From: JAJAZB01 sp965249815
Lineage (GTDB): Bacteria > Bacteroidota > Bacteroidia > Cytophagales > Spirosomataceae
DNA: 64,000 nt
Assembly: GCA_965249815.1 (NCBI GenBank)
Contig: CBDFMV010000003.1
Coordinates: 1,674,001-1,738,000, forward strand
Direction: 5' to 3'
Shown here: piece by piece, positions 47,754 through 56,144 of the stretch
How the letters are laid out: the number at the start of each line of letters is the position of its first letter
How positions within the stretch are numbered: the first letter of the stretch is position 1
Position numbers and translations under genes: made by a program
Notes under the pieces: model-generated
What the model was told of the DNA's origin: nothing
The model's database searches: none
Seen by the model: only the letters and a program-made list of their open reading frames with translations

Positions 47754-48917
47754 ATGGTCACTCGTCTGCTTGAACCCGCGTTATTGGCCCGCATGCAGAT
47801 GGCTCCGGCGGTGGCCGTCGTTGGCCCCCGGCAGGTCGGAAAAACCACGCTGGTCCGGGTGATTCAGGCAGAATTAAGAACTTCGTCGCTGTACCTCGAC
47901 CTGGAGCGCCCCTCCGACGTCGCCCGGTTGCAGCAGGCGGAATTGTTTCTCGGCACCGTGGCCGACCAAACCGTCGTGCTGGACGAGGTGCAGCGGATGC
48001 CCGACTTGTTCCCGCTGTTACGCTCACTCATCGACGACGACCGCCGTCCGGGTCGTTTCATCTTGCTCGGTTCGGCCTCACCCGAATTGCTTCGCCGGGC
48101 GTCGGAATCGCTGGCGGGGCGGATTTCGTACCTCGAAATGCACCCATTTCTGCTGCCCGAAGTCGGGGCGGAGCGCGTCATCGAGCACTGGGTACGGGGC
48201 GGTTTTCCGGGTTCATACCTCACCGACGACGAACCCGTGCGCCGCCAGTGGCTGCTCGATTTCGTGACCAGTTACCTCGAACGCGACCTGCCGCTGCTGG
48301 GCCTGAGCGCTGCGCCCACCCTCACCCGGCGGTTGCTGACCATGCTTGCCGGGCAGCAGGGCGGGCTGCTCAATCAGTCGGCACTGGCGGCTTCGCTGGG
48401 CATCACCGCGCCCACCGTGGGCGCGTACCTCGATTTTCTCGAGCACGCCTTTCTCATCCGGCGCTTGCCGCCGTATTTCGTCAACGTGGGCAAACGCCTG
48501 ACCAAAACCCCCAAAGCGTACGTGCGCGACAGTGGTCTGTTGCACCACCTGCTTGGCATCCGCGACCAGGTCGGGCTGTTGGGGCACCTGGTGGCGGGTG
48601 GTTCGTGGGAGGGCTACGTCGTGCAGGAAGTCGTGGCGCAGGTGCCCGCAGGCGTGACGCCCTACTTTTACCGCACCGCCGACGGGGCCGAACTGGATTT
48701 GATACTCGAACAAAACGGACGCGTCGCCTTAGCCGTGGAAGTAAAACTGAGCGACGCGGCGAAGTTGTCGAAGGGCACTTCGGTGGCGCTGGCCGATTTG
48801 GGCAATCCGCCGCTGCTTGTCGTAACACCCTCCGGGTCGGTGTACCCCATGCGCTCCGGCGTGTGGGCGTGCGGGGCGGGTAACTTGGCGGCGCAATTGA
48901 GAAAATTTCTGGTTTGA
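47754..48917 (+). CDS. AAA ATPase with DUF4143 domain
   Basis: The 387-residue protein has Walker A VGPRQVGKTTLVRVIQ, Walker B TVVLDEVQRMPDLFPLLR and sensor-like FILLGSASPELLRR, then the DUF4143 C-terminal domain with VRDSGLLHHLLGI, WEGYVVQEVV and the PD-(D/E)XK-like AELDLILEQNGRVALAVEVK. This ATP-binding group is very common in Bacteroidota and archaea as isolated genes. Nucleic-acid binding or a toxin-like role has been proposed, but none is proven. Its start follows an AT-rich inverted repeat. Confidence 0.9.
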   Translation: MVTRLLEPALLARMQMAPAVAVVGPRQVGKTTLVRVIQAELRTSSLYLDLERPSDVARLQQAELFLGTVADQTVVLDEVQRMPDLFPLLRSLIDDDRRPGRFILLGSASPELLRRASESLAGRISYLEMHPFLLPEVGAERVIEHWVRGGFPGSYLTDDEPVRRQWLLDFVTSYLERDLPLLGLSAAPTLTRRLLTMLAGQQGGLLNQSALAASLGITAPTVGAYLDFLEHAFLIRRLPPYFVNVGKRLTKTPKAYVRDSGLLHHLLGIRDQVGLLGHLVAGGSWEGYVVQEVVAQVPAGVTPYFYRTADGAELDLILEQNGRVALAVEVKLSDAAKLSKGTSVALADLGNPPLLVVTPSGSVYPMRSGVWACGAGNLAAQLRKFLV

Positions 48918-48964
48918 AAACCGGCCCGAACGGCGTATTTTACCCCGGCAACCGGTCTTTCCCC

Positions 48965-50431
48965 ATGAATCCCACCCTCGACGCGCAGGTCGTGCGCAGC
49001 CTCACGCGGTACTACATCCTGGCCCTGACCGCCGTGGCCCTGCTCACGCTGGCCGGGCAGGTGGTGATCCAGTACTCGCTCGGCGACGTGCTCGACGACG
49101 CCCGCGTGATCAACCTCGCCGGACGGCAGCGGATGCTCAGCCAGCGCCTCACCAAACGCGCCATTCTGATTTGCCGTCCGGGCATTTACCCGCCCGGCGC
49201 GGAAGCCTACGCCCGCGATTTTGACCAATTGGTGGCGCTTTGGAAAACCTGCCACGACGGGCTGAAAAGTGGTCACCTCGTGCAGGAAGGCCGGGTGATT
49301 CCGGTGCGCACCAGCCCGGCCACGGCGGCGATGTTCGCCCAACTCGACCCGCACTTTCAGGCCATGTACAACGGATTTCAACAAATCAGCCAGCACCTGC
49401 GGCAGTCAGGGGCCGGTTCGGGCCAGGCCGCCGCCAGCAACGACGACGCCCTGCGCACCGTGCTGGCCCACGAGCGCGAGTTTTTGCGGTGGATGGACGC
49501 CATCGTGTTTCAGTACGACCGCGAAACCAGGCAGCGCGTGGACCGCGTGCGCAACATTGAATTTCTGCTCGCCGTCGTCACGTTCGTGGTGTTGTTTCTG
49601 GAAGGCCTCTTCGTGTTCCGGCCCGTGGTGGCGCACACCGGGCGGGTGATTCAGCGCCTCATGCACTCCGAAACCAGCCTGCAAACGGCCAACGAACGGC
49701 TGAATTTTATTAACCAGTCGCTGCACCAAACCCAGGAAGCCCTGCTCCGCACGGCGGGCGAAAAACACCACCTGGAGCAAACCGAGGCCAAAACCCGCTC
49801 GGTTTCGCTGCTCGAAGGCCAGGAAGAAGAGCGCCGCCGCCTCGCGCGCGAACTCCACGACGGCATCGGGCAGATGCTCACGGGCCTGAAACTGCACACC
49901 GAGCAACTCAACGGGGCGGCGTTCACCGAAAAACAACAGCGCACCTACGACGAACTGCGCCGCCTGCTTCACGAAACCATCGAAAGCACCCGCACGGTGG
50001 CCCACAACCTGATGCCTGCCGTGCTGAGCGATTTTGGCCTGGGGGCGGCGCTGCGGCGGCTGGCCGAGCAAACGGCGAAGTCGTCGGGGGTGGCGGTCGA
50101 CTTTAGCGGGCCGGAAAAACTGCGCCTGCCCGCGCCGGTGGAAACGGGCCTGTACCGCATCGCCCAGGAGGCGCTCCACAACGCCATCAAACACGCCAGC
50201 GCCACGCGAATTTCCCTCGATCTGGCCCGGAAAAACGGCTCTGTCACCCTGACCGTGGCGGACAACGGCCGGGGGTTCGACGCCCGCAAAAACCAGGGCC
50301 GGACGCGGGGCAGTGGCCTGGGCAACCTGCGCACCCGCGCCGAACTGCTCGACGGTTCGCTCCGAATTTCCTCCGAAACGGGCCGGGGAACGCGGGTTTT
50401 GGTTAAATTACCGGTTGAAAATCAGGTTTAA
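48965..50431 (+). CDS. NarX-type sensor histidine kinase with PilJ-like sensor
   Basis: The 488-residue protein has two membrane helices (about 18-38 and 198-222) around a periplasmic PilJ/NarX-type domain with VINLAGRQRMLSQRLTKRA. A coiled coil leads to the HisKA_3 domain (RRRLARELHDGIGQMLTGLK, phospho-His) and a HATPase domain (NAIKHASATRISLDLA, DNGRGFDARKNQGRTRGSGL). It would phosphorylate the LuxR-type regulator encoded 76 bases downstream. The signal is unknown; nitrate is the ligand only in NarX itself. ATG 48965 is preferred; the longer start at 48914 adds residues before the helix. Confidence 0.92.
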   Translation: MNPTLDAQVVRSLTRYYILALTAVALLTLAGQVVIQYSLGDVLDDARVINLAGRQRMLSQRLTKRAILICRPGIYPPGAEAYARDFDQLVALWKTCHDGLKSGHLVQEGRVIPVRTSPATAAMFAQLDPHFQAMYNGFQQISQHLRQSGAGSGQAAASNDDALRTVLAHEREFLRWMDAIVFQYDRETRQRVDRVRNIEFLLAVVTFVVLFLEGLFVFRPVVAHTGRVIQRLMHSETSLQTANERLNFINQSLHQTQEALLRTAGEKHHLEQTEAKTRSVSLLEGQEEERRRLARELHDGIGQMLTGLKLHTEQLNGAAFTEKQQRTYDELRRLLHETIESTRTVAHNLMPAVLSDFGLGAALRRLAEQTAKSSGVAVDFSGPEKLRLPAPVETGLYRIAQEALHNAIKHASATRISLDLARKNGSVTLTVADNGRGFDARKNQGRTRGSGLGNLRTRAELLDGSLRISSETGRGTRVLVKLPVENQV

Positions 50432-50494
50432 CGTTTAAGGTTTAACGTTTAAGGTAGGATGAAAAACGGCAAGCTTTAAACCTTAAACGCTGAT
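50421..50494. repeat. Inverted repeat between kinase and regulator
   Basis: ATCAGGTTTAACGTTTAAGG (50421-50440) and a repeated TTTAACGTTTAAGG pair imperfectly with 50471-50494 (AAGCTTTAAACCTTAAACGC...). It includes the kinase stop codon. The same GTTTAAGG family lies between rplU and rpmA. Confidence 0.75.
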
Positions 50495-50507
50495 CGTCAC
50501 CCTTCCC

Positions 50508-51158
50508 ATGAAAATACGCCTCCTCATCGCCGACGACCACGCCGTGGTGCGCAAAGGGTTGATTACCTTGCTCGAAGACGAACCCGACCTGGAAATCGTG
50601 GGCGAGGCCACCGACGGGCAGGACGCCGTCGAGAAAGCCGCCGCGCTCCGGCCCGACGTGGTGCTCCTCGACTTGACCATGCCGAGGATGTCGGGCCTGG
50701 AAGCGGCCAAAGTGCTGTCGAGTCGGCACCCGTACGCCCGGGCACTGGTGTTTTCGATGCACAACAGCCAGGAGTACATCGTCAACGCGGTGGAAAACGG
50801 GGCCTGGGGGTACCTGCTTAAAGACACCACCCGCGAGGAAATTTTGTACGCCATCCACGCCGTGGCCGGGGGCGAAAAGTACTTTCCGCCCCCGATTTCG
50901 GCGGTGCTGGCCGAGGCTTTGCAGCAAAAAAGTCGCCCTCGCAAAGCCGCGCGACCCGAAAACGGCCTGGGCACGCTCTCGCGCAAGGAGCGGCAGGTGC
51001 TCCAGCACATCGCCGAAGGACTGAGCAGCCGCGAAATCGCCGAAAAACTCGGCCTGAGCGTCCGCACCGTGTCCAACCACCGCGCCAACATGCTGCGCAA
51101 ATCGAAGGTGAAAAACACCGTCGAACTGGTGCGAATGGCGGTGGAGGAACGGAAATAA
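50508..51158 (+). CDS. NarL/LuxR-family response regulator
   Basis: The 216-residue protein has a receiver domain (IRLLIADDHAVVRKGLITLL, phosphoacceptor Asp in PDVVLLDLTMPRM, Lys in YLLKDTTREE) and a LuxR-type DNA-binding domain (LSRKERQVLQHIAEGLSSRE, then LGLSVRTVSNHRANMLRK). It is the partner of the kinase upstream and should bind promoters as a phosphorylated dimer. Targets are not visible; a self-regulated site was not identified. Confidence 0.95.
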   Translation: MKIRLLIADDHAVVRKGLITLLEDEPDLEIVGEATDGQDAVEKAAALRPDVVLLDLTMPRMSGLEAAKVLSSRHPYARALVFSMHNSQEYIVNAVENGAWGYLLKDTTREEILYAIHAVAGGEKYFPPPISAVLAEALQQKSRPRKAARPENGLGTLSRKERQVLQHIAEGLSSREIAEKLGLSVRTVSNHRANMLRKSKVKNTVELVRMAVEERK

Positions 51159-51189
51159 GTTAGCAGTCGGCAGTTTACAGGTAGCAGTT

Positions 51190-51699
51190 ATGAATACTTC
51201 CGAATCCATCCGTCCCATCGATCCCGGCGTGCGCATCGGGCACGTGCATTTAAAAGTAGCCGACCTGGAGCGGGCACTCGGCTTTTACTGCGGCGTACTC
51301 GGCTTTGAGCTGATGCAGCGCTACGGCAGCGGCGGTGCCTTCGTGTCGGCGGGCGGCTACCACCACCACATCGGACTGAACACCTGGGAAAGCGCGGGCG
51401 GTTCGCCGCCCGCGCCGGGCACCACGGGCCTGTACCACGTAGCCATTTTGTACCCCACGCGGGCGGCGCTGGCCGACGCGTTGCGGCGGTTGGCCGAAGC
51501 GGAAATCCCCCTCGACGGGGCCGCCGACCACGGCGTGAGCGAGGCGCTCTACCTCCGCGATCCCGACCAGAACGGCGTCGAGTTGTACTGGGACCGCCCC
51601 GCCGACGCCTGGCCCCGCAACGCCGACGGCGGTCTGGCGATGTTTACCCGACGGCTCGACGTAGCGGGGCTGCTGCGCGAAGCGCCTGCTCCGGCCTGA
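51190..51699 (+). CDS. VOC-family metalloprotein (glyoxalase/dioxygenase-like)
   Basis: The 169-residue protein has paired beta-alpha-beta-beta-beta modules of the vicinal-oxygen-chelate fold: IGHVHLKVADLERALGFYCG with the first His ligand, GLYHVAILYPTRAALADALR with the second, and PDQNGVELYWDRP with the Glu. It looks like one half of a CatE-type extradiol dioxygenase-like protein, but its reaction cannot be read. It lies 32 bases after the response regulator, separated by a GGCAGT-type repeat. Confidence 0.85.
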   Translation: MNTSESIRPIDPGVRIGHVHLKVADLERALGFYCGVLGFELMQRYGSGGAFVSAGGYHHHIGLNTWESAGGSPPAPGTTGLYHVAILYPTRAALADALRRLAEAEIPLDGAADHGVSEALYLRDPDQNGVELYWDRPADAWPRNADGGLAMFTRRLDVAGLLREAPAPA

Positions 51700-51719
51700 G
51701 TCCGAAAAATATTCTGCGG

Positions 51720-51828
51720 TTTTTTTGAGAAATGAAAATCCAACGCCCTTCGGAGTTGCGTAGGTCTGGCCGTAACCGGTTCATACCGACCTACTTTTCA
51801 AACATCGTTGTCTCATTTCTCAAAAAAA
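51720..51828. repeat. Nested inverted repeats in the fasciclin leader
   Basis: TTTTTTTGAGAAATGA (51720-51735) is perfectly complementary to 51813-51828; within it GTAGGTC (51760-51766) pairs with GACCTAC (51788-51794). The outer right arm ends six bases before the fasciclin ATG, so folding would hide the translation start. Confidence 0.75.
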
Positions 51829-51834
51829 ATCCCC

Positions 51835-52377
51835 ATGAAGAAGATTGCATTCCTGTTCGCTTCGGTCCTGCTGGCTGGGGCCACGTTCGCTCAGAAAACC
51901 GTTGAAGTCGGTGGTGCGCCGATGTACCCCTCGAAAAACATTATTGAAAACGCCGTCAATTCTAAAGACCACACCACGCTGGTGGCCGCCGTAAAAGCCG
52001 CCGGGCTGGTCGAAACCCTGCAAGGGGCCGGGCCGTTTACGGTGTTTGCGCCCACCAACGAAGCCTTCGGTAAACTGCCCGCCGGGACCGTTGAAACGCT
52101 GGTGAAGCCCGAAAACAAGGCCACGCTGACCAAAATCCTGACCTACCACGTCGTGGCCGGTCGGCTCGATGCGAAGGAAATCAGCAAGCAAATCAAAGCC
52201 GGTGGCGGCACGGCCCTGCTGAAAACCGTGCAAGGCGGTACGCTGAAAGCCAGCATGAAAGGCGGCAAACTGATGCTGATGGACGAAAAAGGCGGCACCT
52301 CGACGGTGACCATCAAGAACGTTTACCAGAGCAACGGCGTCATCCACGTGGTCGACACGGTGGTGATGCCGGGCTGA
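51835..52377 (+). CDS. Exported fasciclin-domain protein
   Basis: The 180-residue protein has a signal peptide (MKKIAFLFASVLLAGATFAQ) and one FAS1 domain: KDHTTLVAAVKAAGLVETLQ, GPFTVFAPTNEAFGKLPAGT, LTKILTYHVVAGRLDAKEIS, and the C-terminal SNGVIHVVDTVVMPG. FAS1 domains mediate adhesion or binding of small ligands at the cell surface. The ATG at the signal peptide is the start; an earlier in-frame ATG lies in the leader hairpin. It is probably monocistronic. Confidence 0.93.
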   Translation: MKKIAFLFASVLLAGATFAQKTVEVGGAPMYPSKNIIENAVNSKDHTTLVAAVKAAGLVETLQGAGPFTVFAPTNEAFGKLPAGTVETLVKPENKATLTKILTYHVVAGRLDAKEISKQIKAGGGTALLKTVQGGTLKASMKGGKLMLMDEKGGTSTVTIKNVYQSNGVIHVVDTVVMPG

Positions 52378-52381
52378 GTTG

Positions 52382-52464
52382 GAAAGGAGTCGATGTAAAA
52401 ATGAGTAAATGAGTAAATTGGGGTTCCATCCACTCAGTTACTCATTTTTGCATTTACTCCTTTC
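52382..52464. repeat. Imperfect inverted repeat after the fasciclin gene
   Basis: A 33-nt arm at 52382-52414 pairs with 52432-52464 with about four mismatches (core AAAAATGAGTAA). It starts five bases after the fasciclin stop and can serve as terminator. Confidence 0.78.
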
Positions 52465-52494
52465 TTACCTTGTAACCCGCTAACCTCGAAGACC

Positions 52495-53184
52495 ATGCCC
52501 ACCAAAATCATCCACAAGCACCGGCTCGTCACGCGCTGGATGCACTGGGTCAATTTTCCGCTCCTGACGATCATGATTTGGAGCGGCGTGCTCATTTACT
52601 GGGCCAACGGCGTGTACGCCCTGCAACTCGGTAGCTGGACCCTCCTCAAGTTTTTTCCGGCCTGGTTTTACAAAGCCCTCAACGTGCCCTACCGGCTGGC
52701 CGAGGGCATGGCTTACCACTTCGTGTTCATGTGGGCGTTTATGCTCAACGGCTTTTTGTACGTGCTCTTCACGGCCATTTCCGGCGAATGGCGGTACCTG
52801 GTGCCGCAAAAAGGGGCCTTGCGCGACAGTTGGCACGTGGTGCTTCACGACCTCGGCCTTCGGAAAGAATTGCCGCCCCAGACCAAGTACAACGCCGCCC
52901 AGCGTGTGGCGTATTCGGCCATCATCGTGATGGGCCTGGGAAGCGTCATCACCGGCTTCGCGATTTACAAACCGGTGCAATTCAACTGGCTGACGGCCCT
53001 CTGCGGCGGTTACAAAGCGGCCCGGGCCGAGCACTTCATTCTCACCGTCGGCTACGTGCTGTTTTTCGTGATTCACCTCGCGCAGGTCGTCCGGGCGGGG
53101 TGGAACAACTTCCGCGGCATGGTGGCCGGTTTTGAAATCGTTCCCGAAAAAGAAACGCAACCCACCCAACCGCAGCAGCCATGA
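52495..53184 (+). CDS. Cytochrome b/b6-type membrane subunit
   Basis: The 229-residue protein has about four membrane helices and His residues spaced for two b hemes: HRLVTRWMHWVNFPLLTIMI, YHFVFMWAFMLNGFLYVLF, DSWHVVLHDLG and AEHFILTVGYVLFFVIHLAQ. It matches the thiosulfate-reductase or YedZ-like cytochrome b561-type domain that feeds electrons to a periplasmic oxidoreductase. Its stop overlaps the start of the molybdopterin oxidoreductase gene by four bases, so they form a two-gene complex. Confidence 0.88.
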   Translation: MPTKIIHKHRLVTRWMHWVNFPLLTIMIWSGVLIYWANGVYALQLGSWTLLKFFPAWFYKALNVPYRLAEGMAYHFVFMWAFMLNGFLYVLFTAISGEWRYLVPQKGALRDSWHVVLHDLGLRKELPPQTKYNAAQRVAYSAIIVMGLGSVITGFAIYKPVQFNWLTALCGGYKAARAEHFILTVGYVLFFVIHLAQVVRAGWNNFRGMVAGFEIVPEKETQPTQPQQP

Positions 53185-53954
53185 AAACCGAAATCGTAAG
53201 CGACCAGACCGCCAAAAAGTACACCCGCCGCTCCTGGCTGGCCTTTCTGGGCCTTTTCGCTGCTGGTGGCGCGGGCTTCGCCGGTTGGAAGTGGCTGCAA
53301 AACCAGCCCCTCGACGGCGGCATCCGGGGCGGCATTCCGCAGCCGTTGCGCGACGGGCTGACGACCAGCGAAAACGCCTTCACGCGGTTTTTCAGCGAAG
53401 CCCGGCTGGTGAAACAATTCCCAAAAACCGAGGCCGCGCCGAAGCCGCGCGTCAACGGCAACGTGGGCCTCGACCCGGCCGATTTCAGCGTCGCCGACTA
53501 CAAACTGAACCTCACCCGTGCCGACGACAAGACGGTGGAAATCAGTCTGGACGAGTTGAAAGGCCTGCCCAAAACCGAAATCGCGTACGAGTTCAAGTGC
53601 ATCGAAGGCTGGAGCCAGGTGCAGCACTGGGGCGGCGTGCGCTTCGCCGATTTCGCCCAACACTATGGGTTGGAAAAAGAAGTCGCCATGAAGTACGTCG
53701 GCATGAGCACACCCGACGAGGACTACTACGTGGGCATCGACATGGCCAGCGCCCTGCACCCGCAGACGCTGCTGGCCTACGAAATGAGCGGCCAGCCCCT
53801 GACCGACCTCCGCCACGGTGCACCGCTGCGGCTCATCATTCCGGTGAAGTACGGCGTGAAAAACCTCAAACGCATCGGCACCGTGTTTTTCAGCAACGAA
53901 AAACCGGCGGATTACTGGGCCGAGCGGGGGTATGATTATTACATCGGGCATTGA
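53181..53954 (+). CDS. Tat-exported molybdopterin oxidoreductase (MsrP/sulfite-oxidase fold)
   Basis: The 257-residue protein has an N-terminal signal with twin Arg (YTRRSWLAFLGLFAAGGAGF) and an oxidoreductase-molybdopterin domain: FKCIEGWSQVQHWGGVRFAD holds the Cys that ligands the molybdenum, followed by YVGIDMASALHPQTLLAYEM and LRHGAPLRLIIPVKYGVKNL. This is the YedY/MsrP-like group, which with a heme b partner reduces oxidised methionine or other oxides. The partner is encoded just upstream. The haloalkane dehalogenase gene follows 12 bases downstream. Confidence 0.9.
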   Translation: MKTEIVSDQTAKKYTRRSWLAFLGLFAAGGAGFAGWKWLQNQPLDGGIRGGIPQPLRDGLTTSENAFTRFFSEARLVKQFPKTEAAPKPRVNGNVGLDPADFSVADYKLNLTRADDKTVEISLDELKGLPKTEIAYEFKCIEGWSQVQHWGGVRFADFAQHYGLEKEVAMKYVGMSTPDEDYYVGIDMASALHPQTLLAYEMSGQPLTDLRHGAPLRLIIPVKYGVKNLKRIGTVFFSNEKPADYWAERGYDYYIGH

Positions 53955-53966
53955 ACCTGTTGTGCC

Positions 53967-54860
53967 ATGCCCGTCCTCCGCACCCCCGAAGCCCGCTTCG
54001 CTCACCTGCCCGATTACCCGTTTGCGCCGCACTACCGCACCGTCGGTGAGGCCCTGCGGATGCACTACGTGGATGAGGGCGAGGCCGACGCCCCGCCCGT
54101 GCTGCTCCTCCACGGCGAGCCGACGTGGTCGTTTCTGTACCGGAAAATGATTCCGATTTTGGTGGAAGCGGGCCTGCGGGCCGTCGCGCCGGATTTGGTG
54201 GGGTTCGGGAAATCGGACAAACCCACCGACCCGGCCCTGTTCACCTACCAGCAGCACGTCGATTGGCTGGCGGAATTTGTTGAGAAACTCGATTTGCGCG
54301 AAATCACGCTTGTTTGCCAGGACTGGGGCGGGCTGCTCGGCCTGCGCGTGCTGGCCGCGCTGCCCGACCGCTTCGCCCGCGTGGTGGCAGCCAACACGGG
54401 CCTGCCCACCGGCGACCGCCCCGCGCCCGAGGCCTTCCGGCAGTGGCAGCACTTTTCGCAGACCGTGCCCGATTTGCCCGTTGGGAAAATTGTTTCGGGC
54501 GGCTGCGCCGAAAAGCTTTCGCCCGACATCACCGCCGCCTACGACGCGCCCTTTCCCGACGAAACCTACAAAGTGGTCGCCCGGCGCTTTCCGGCCCTCG
54601 TGCCCACTACCCCCGACGACCCGGCTTCCGAACCCAACCGCCGCGCCTGGGAAGTGCTGAAGCAGTGGCAGAAACCTTTCCTGACCGCTTTCTCCGACGG
54701 CGATCCCATCACGGCGGGCGGCGAGCGGGTGTTTCAAAAACTGGTGCCCGGCGCGGCGGGCCAGCCGCACGTCACGATTCGGGGAGCGGGGCATTTTTTG
54801 CAGGAAGACCGGGGCGGGGAACTGGCGCGGGTGGTGGTGGACTGGGTTCGGAGTTTGTAA
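53967..54860 (+). CDS. Haloalkane dehalogenase
   Basis: The 297-residue alpha/beta hydrolase replaces a halogen by water on haloalkanes. The family signature is complete: oxyanion motif LLLHGEPTWSFLYRKM, nucleophile elbow LVCQDWGGLLGL (Asp instead of Ser), acid loop LTAFSDGDPITAGG and catalytic His in GAGHFLQEDRG. It falls in the DhlA/DmbB-like HLD-I type. It is 12 bases from the molybdopterin gene and in the same direction, so likely in the same transcript; the natural substrate is unknown. Confidence 0.9.
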   Translation: MPVLRTPEARFAHLPDYPFAPHYRTVGEALRMHYVDEGEADAPPVLLLHGEPTWSFLYRKMIPILVEAGLRAVAPDLVGFGKSDKPTDPALFTYQQHVDWLAEFVEKLDLREITLVCQDWGGLLGLRVLAALPDRFARVVAANTGLPTGDRPAPEAFRQWQHFSQTVPDLPVGKIVSGGCAEKLSPDITAAYDAPFPDETYKVVARRFPALVPTTPDDPASEPNRRAWEVLKQWQKPFLTAFSDGDPITAGGERVFQKLVPGAAGQPHVTIRGAGHFLQEDRGGELARVVVDWVRSL

Positions 54861-54930
54861 CGGGTTGCCGTTGCGTTTTGTCGTTTGTGGTGCAACTTTG
54901 GCGACGACAAACCACGCATCCCCTCGTTCC

Positions 54931-56055
54931 GTGAAACTTCCTCTGTTGCCCGTCCTGCTGCTGGCCCTCGGCTGCGGCTCCAAACCCGCGCCCTCCACCA
55001 CCGCTCCACCGACCACCTGGGCGCTGGGGCCGTTTGTGAAAGTGGACAGCCTCAACCCGGTCATCCAGCCCTCGCCGACGCAGGTGTTCACCGACCCGAT
55101 TCTGAAAAAAACCGTCCGTTGGGAAGAGAAAGACGTGTTCAACCCCGCCGCCGTGGTGCGCGAGGGGCAGGTCTGGCTGGTGTACCGGGCCGAAGACACG
55201 ATTGGCAAATTTGCCGGAACCTCGCGCCTCGGCCTGGCCCGCAGCGATGACGGCCTGCACTTCACCAAAGAACCCACGCCGATTTTCTTCCCCGACAACG
55301 ATCCCTGGAAAAAATACGAGTGGGAAGGCGGCTGCGAAGACCCGCGCATCGTGGAGTCGCCCGGCGACTCGCCGTCTGGCGGGCGTTACGTGATGACGTA
55401 CACCTCATACGACGGCAAAACGGCCCGGTTGATGCTGGCGACCTCGCCCGATTTGCGCCGGTGGACGAAGCACGGACCGGTGCTGGGCGAAGGAAAGTTT
55501 TTGAACACGTGGTCGAAATCGGGGGCGATTGTCTCGAAACGCGTCGGCGAGCGCATCGTGGCCGAAAAGGTAAACGGCAAGTACTACATGTACTTCGGCG
55601 ACACGGATTTGTTCATCGCCTCGTCCGACGATTTGATTCACTGGTCGCCGCTGGAAGAAGCCGGGACGCTCAATGGATTGAAGTCCGTGCTGAAACCTCG
55701 CGCCGGGAAATTCGACAGCCAACTGGTCGAACCCGGCCCCTACGCGCTGCTGACTGACCGGGGCATCGTGCTGATTTACAATTCGGCTAACAAAGGCGAC
55801 GCGGGCGATTCAACGTTGCCCAAAATGACCTACGCCGCCGGACAGGCGCTTTTTTCGGCCACCGACCCAACGAAACTGACGGAACGCATGGACAAAAACT
55901 TTTTCCAGCCCGACAAACCCTACGAACGCACCGGGCAAGTCAACAACGTGGTATTTCTCGAAGGGTTGGTGCCGTTTAAAAACCGCTGGTTTTTGTACTA
56001 CGGCACGGCGGATTCCAAGATTGCGGTGGCGGTGAGCGAAAAGACGAACTTTTAA
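54931..56055 (+). CDS. GH130-like mannoside phosphorylase/glycosidase lipoprotein
   Basis: The 374-residue five-bladed propeller protein resembles GH130/GH43: VFNPAAVVREGQVWLVYRAE, SRLGLARSDDGLHFTKEP, EGGCEDPRIVESP with the conserved DPRI, GAIVSKRVGERIVAEKVNG and the C-terminal YYGTADSKIAVAV. GH130 enzymes act on beta-mannosides. The start is GTG at 54931, giving VKLPLLPVLLLALGCGS, a lipoprotein signal; an in-frame TTG at 54865 gives no signal. The gene is 70 bases after the dehalogenase gene. Together with GH92 nearby it suggests mannan use. Confidence 0.82.
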   Translation: MKLPLLPVLLLALGCGSKPAPSTTAPPTTWALGPFVKVDSLNPVIQPSPTQVFTDPILKKTVRWEEKDVFNPAAVVREGQVWLVYRAEDTIGKFAGTSRLGLARSDDGLHFTKEPTPIFFPDNDPWKKYEWEGGCEDPRIVESPGDSPSGGRYVMTYTSYDGKTARLMLATSPDLRRWTKHGPVLGEGKFLNTWSKSGAIVSKRVGERIVAEKVNGKYYMYFGDTDLFIASSDDLIHWSPLEEAGTLNGLKSVLKPRAGKFDSQLVEPGPYALLTDRGIVLIYNSANKGDAGDSTLPKMTYAAGQALFSATDPTKLTERMDKNFFQPDKPYERTGQVNNVVFLEGLVPFKNRWFLYYGTADSKIAVAVSEKTNF

Positions 56056-56107
56056 CCAAATTCTTTTGGCTTGAATGGTCGTCAGTAAGGTTTTAACTTT
56101 CTTTTCG

Positions 56108-56115
56108 TATACTTG
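56108..56115 (+). promoter_or_regulatory. Possible -7 element (TATACTTG) for the RDD gene
   Basis: TATACTTG differs from TAnnTTTG by one base and lies 30 bases before ATG 56145. Confidence 0.45.
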
Positions 56116-56144
56116 CCTCCATACCCTTAACCGACTTTTACACG

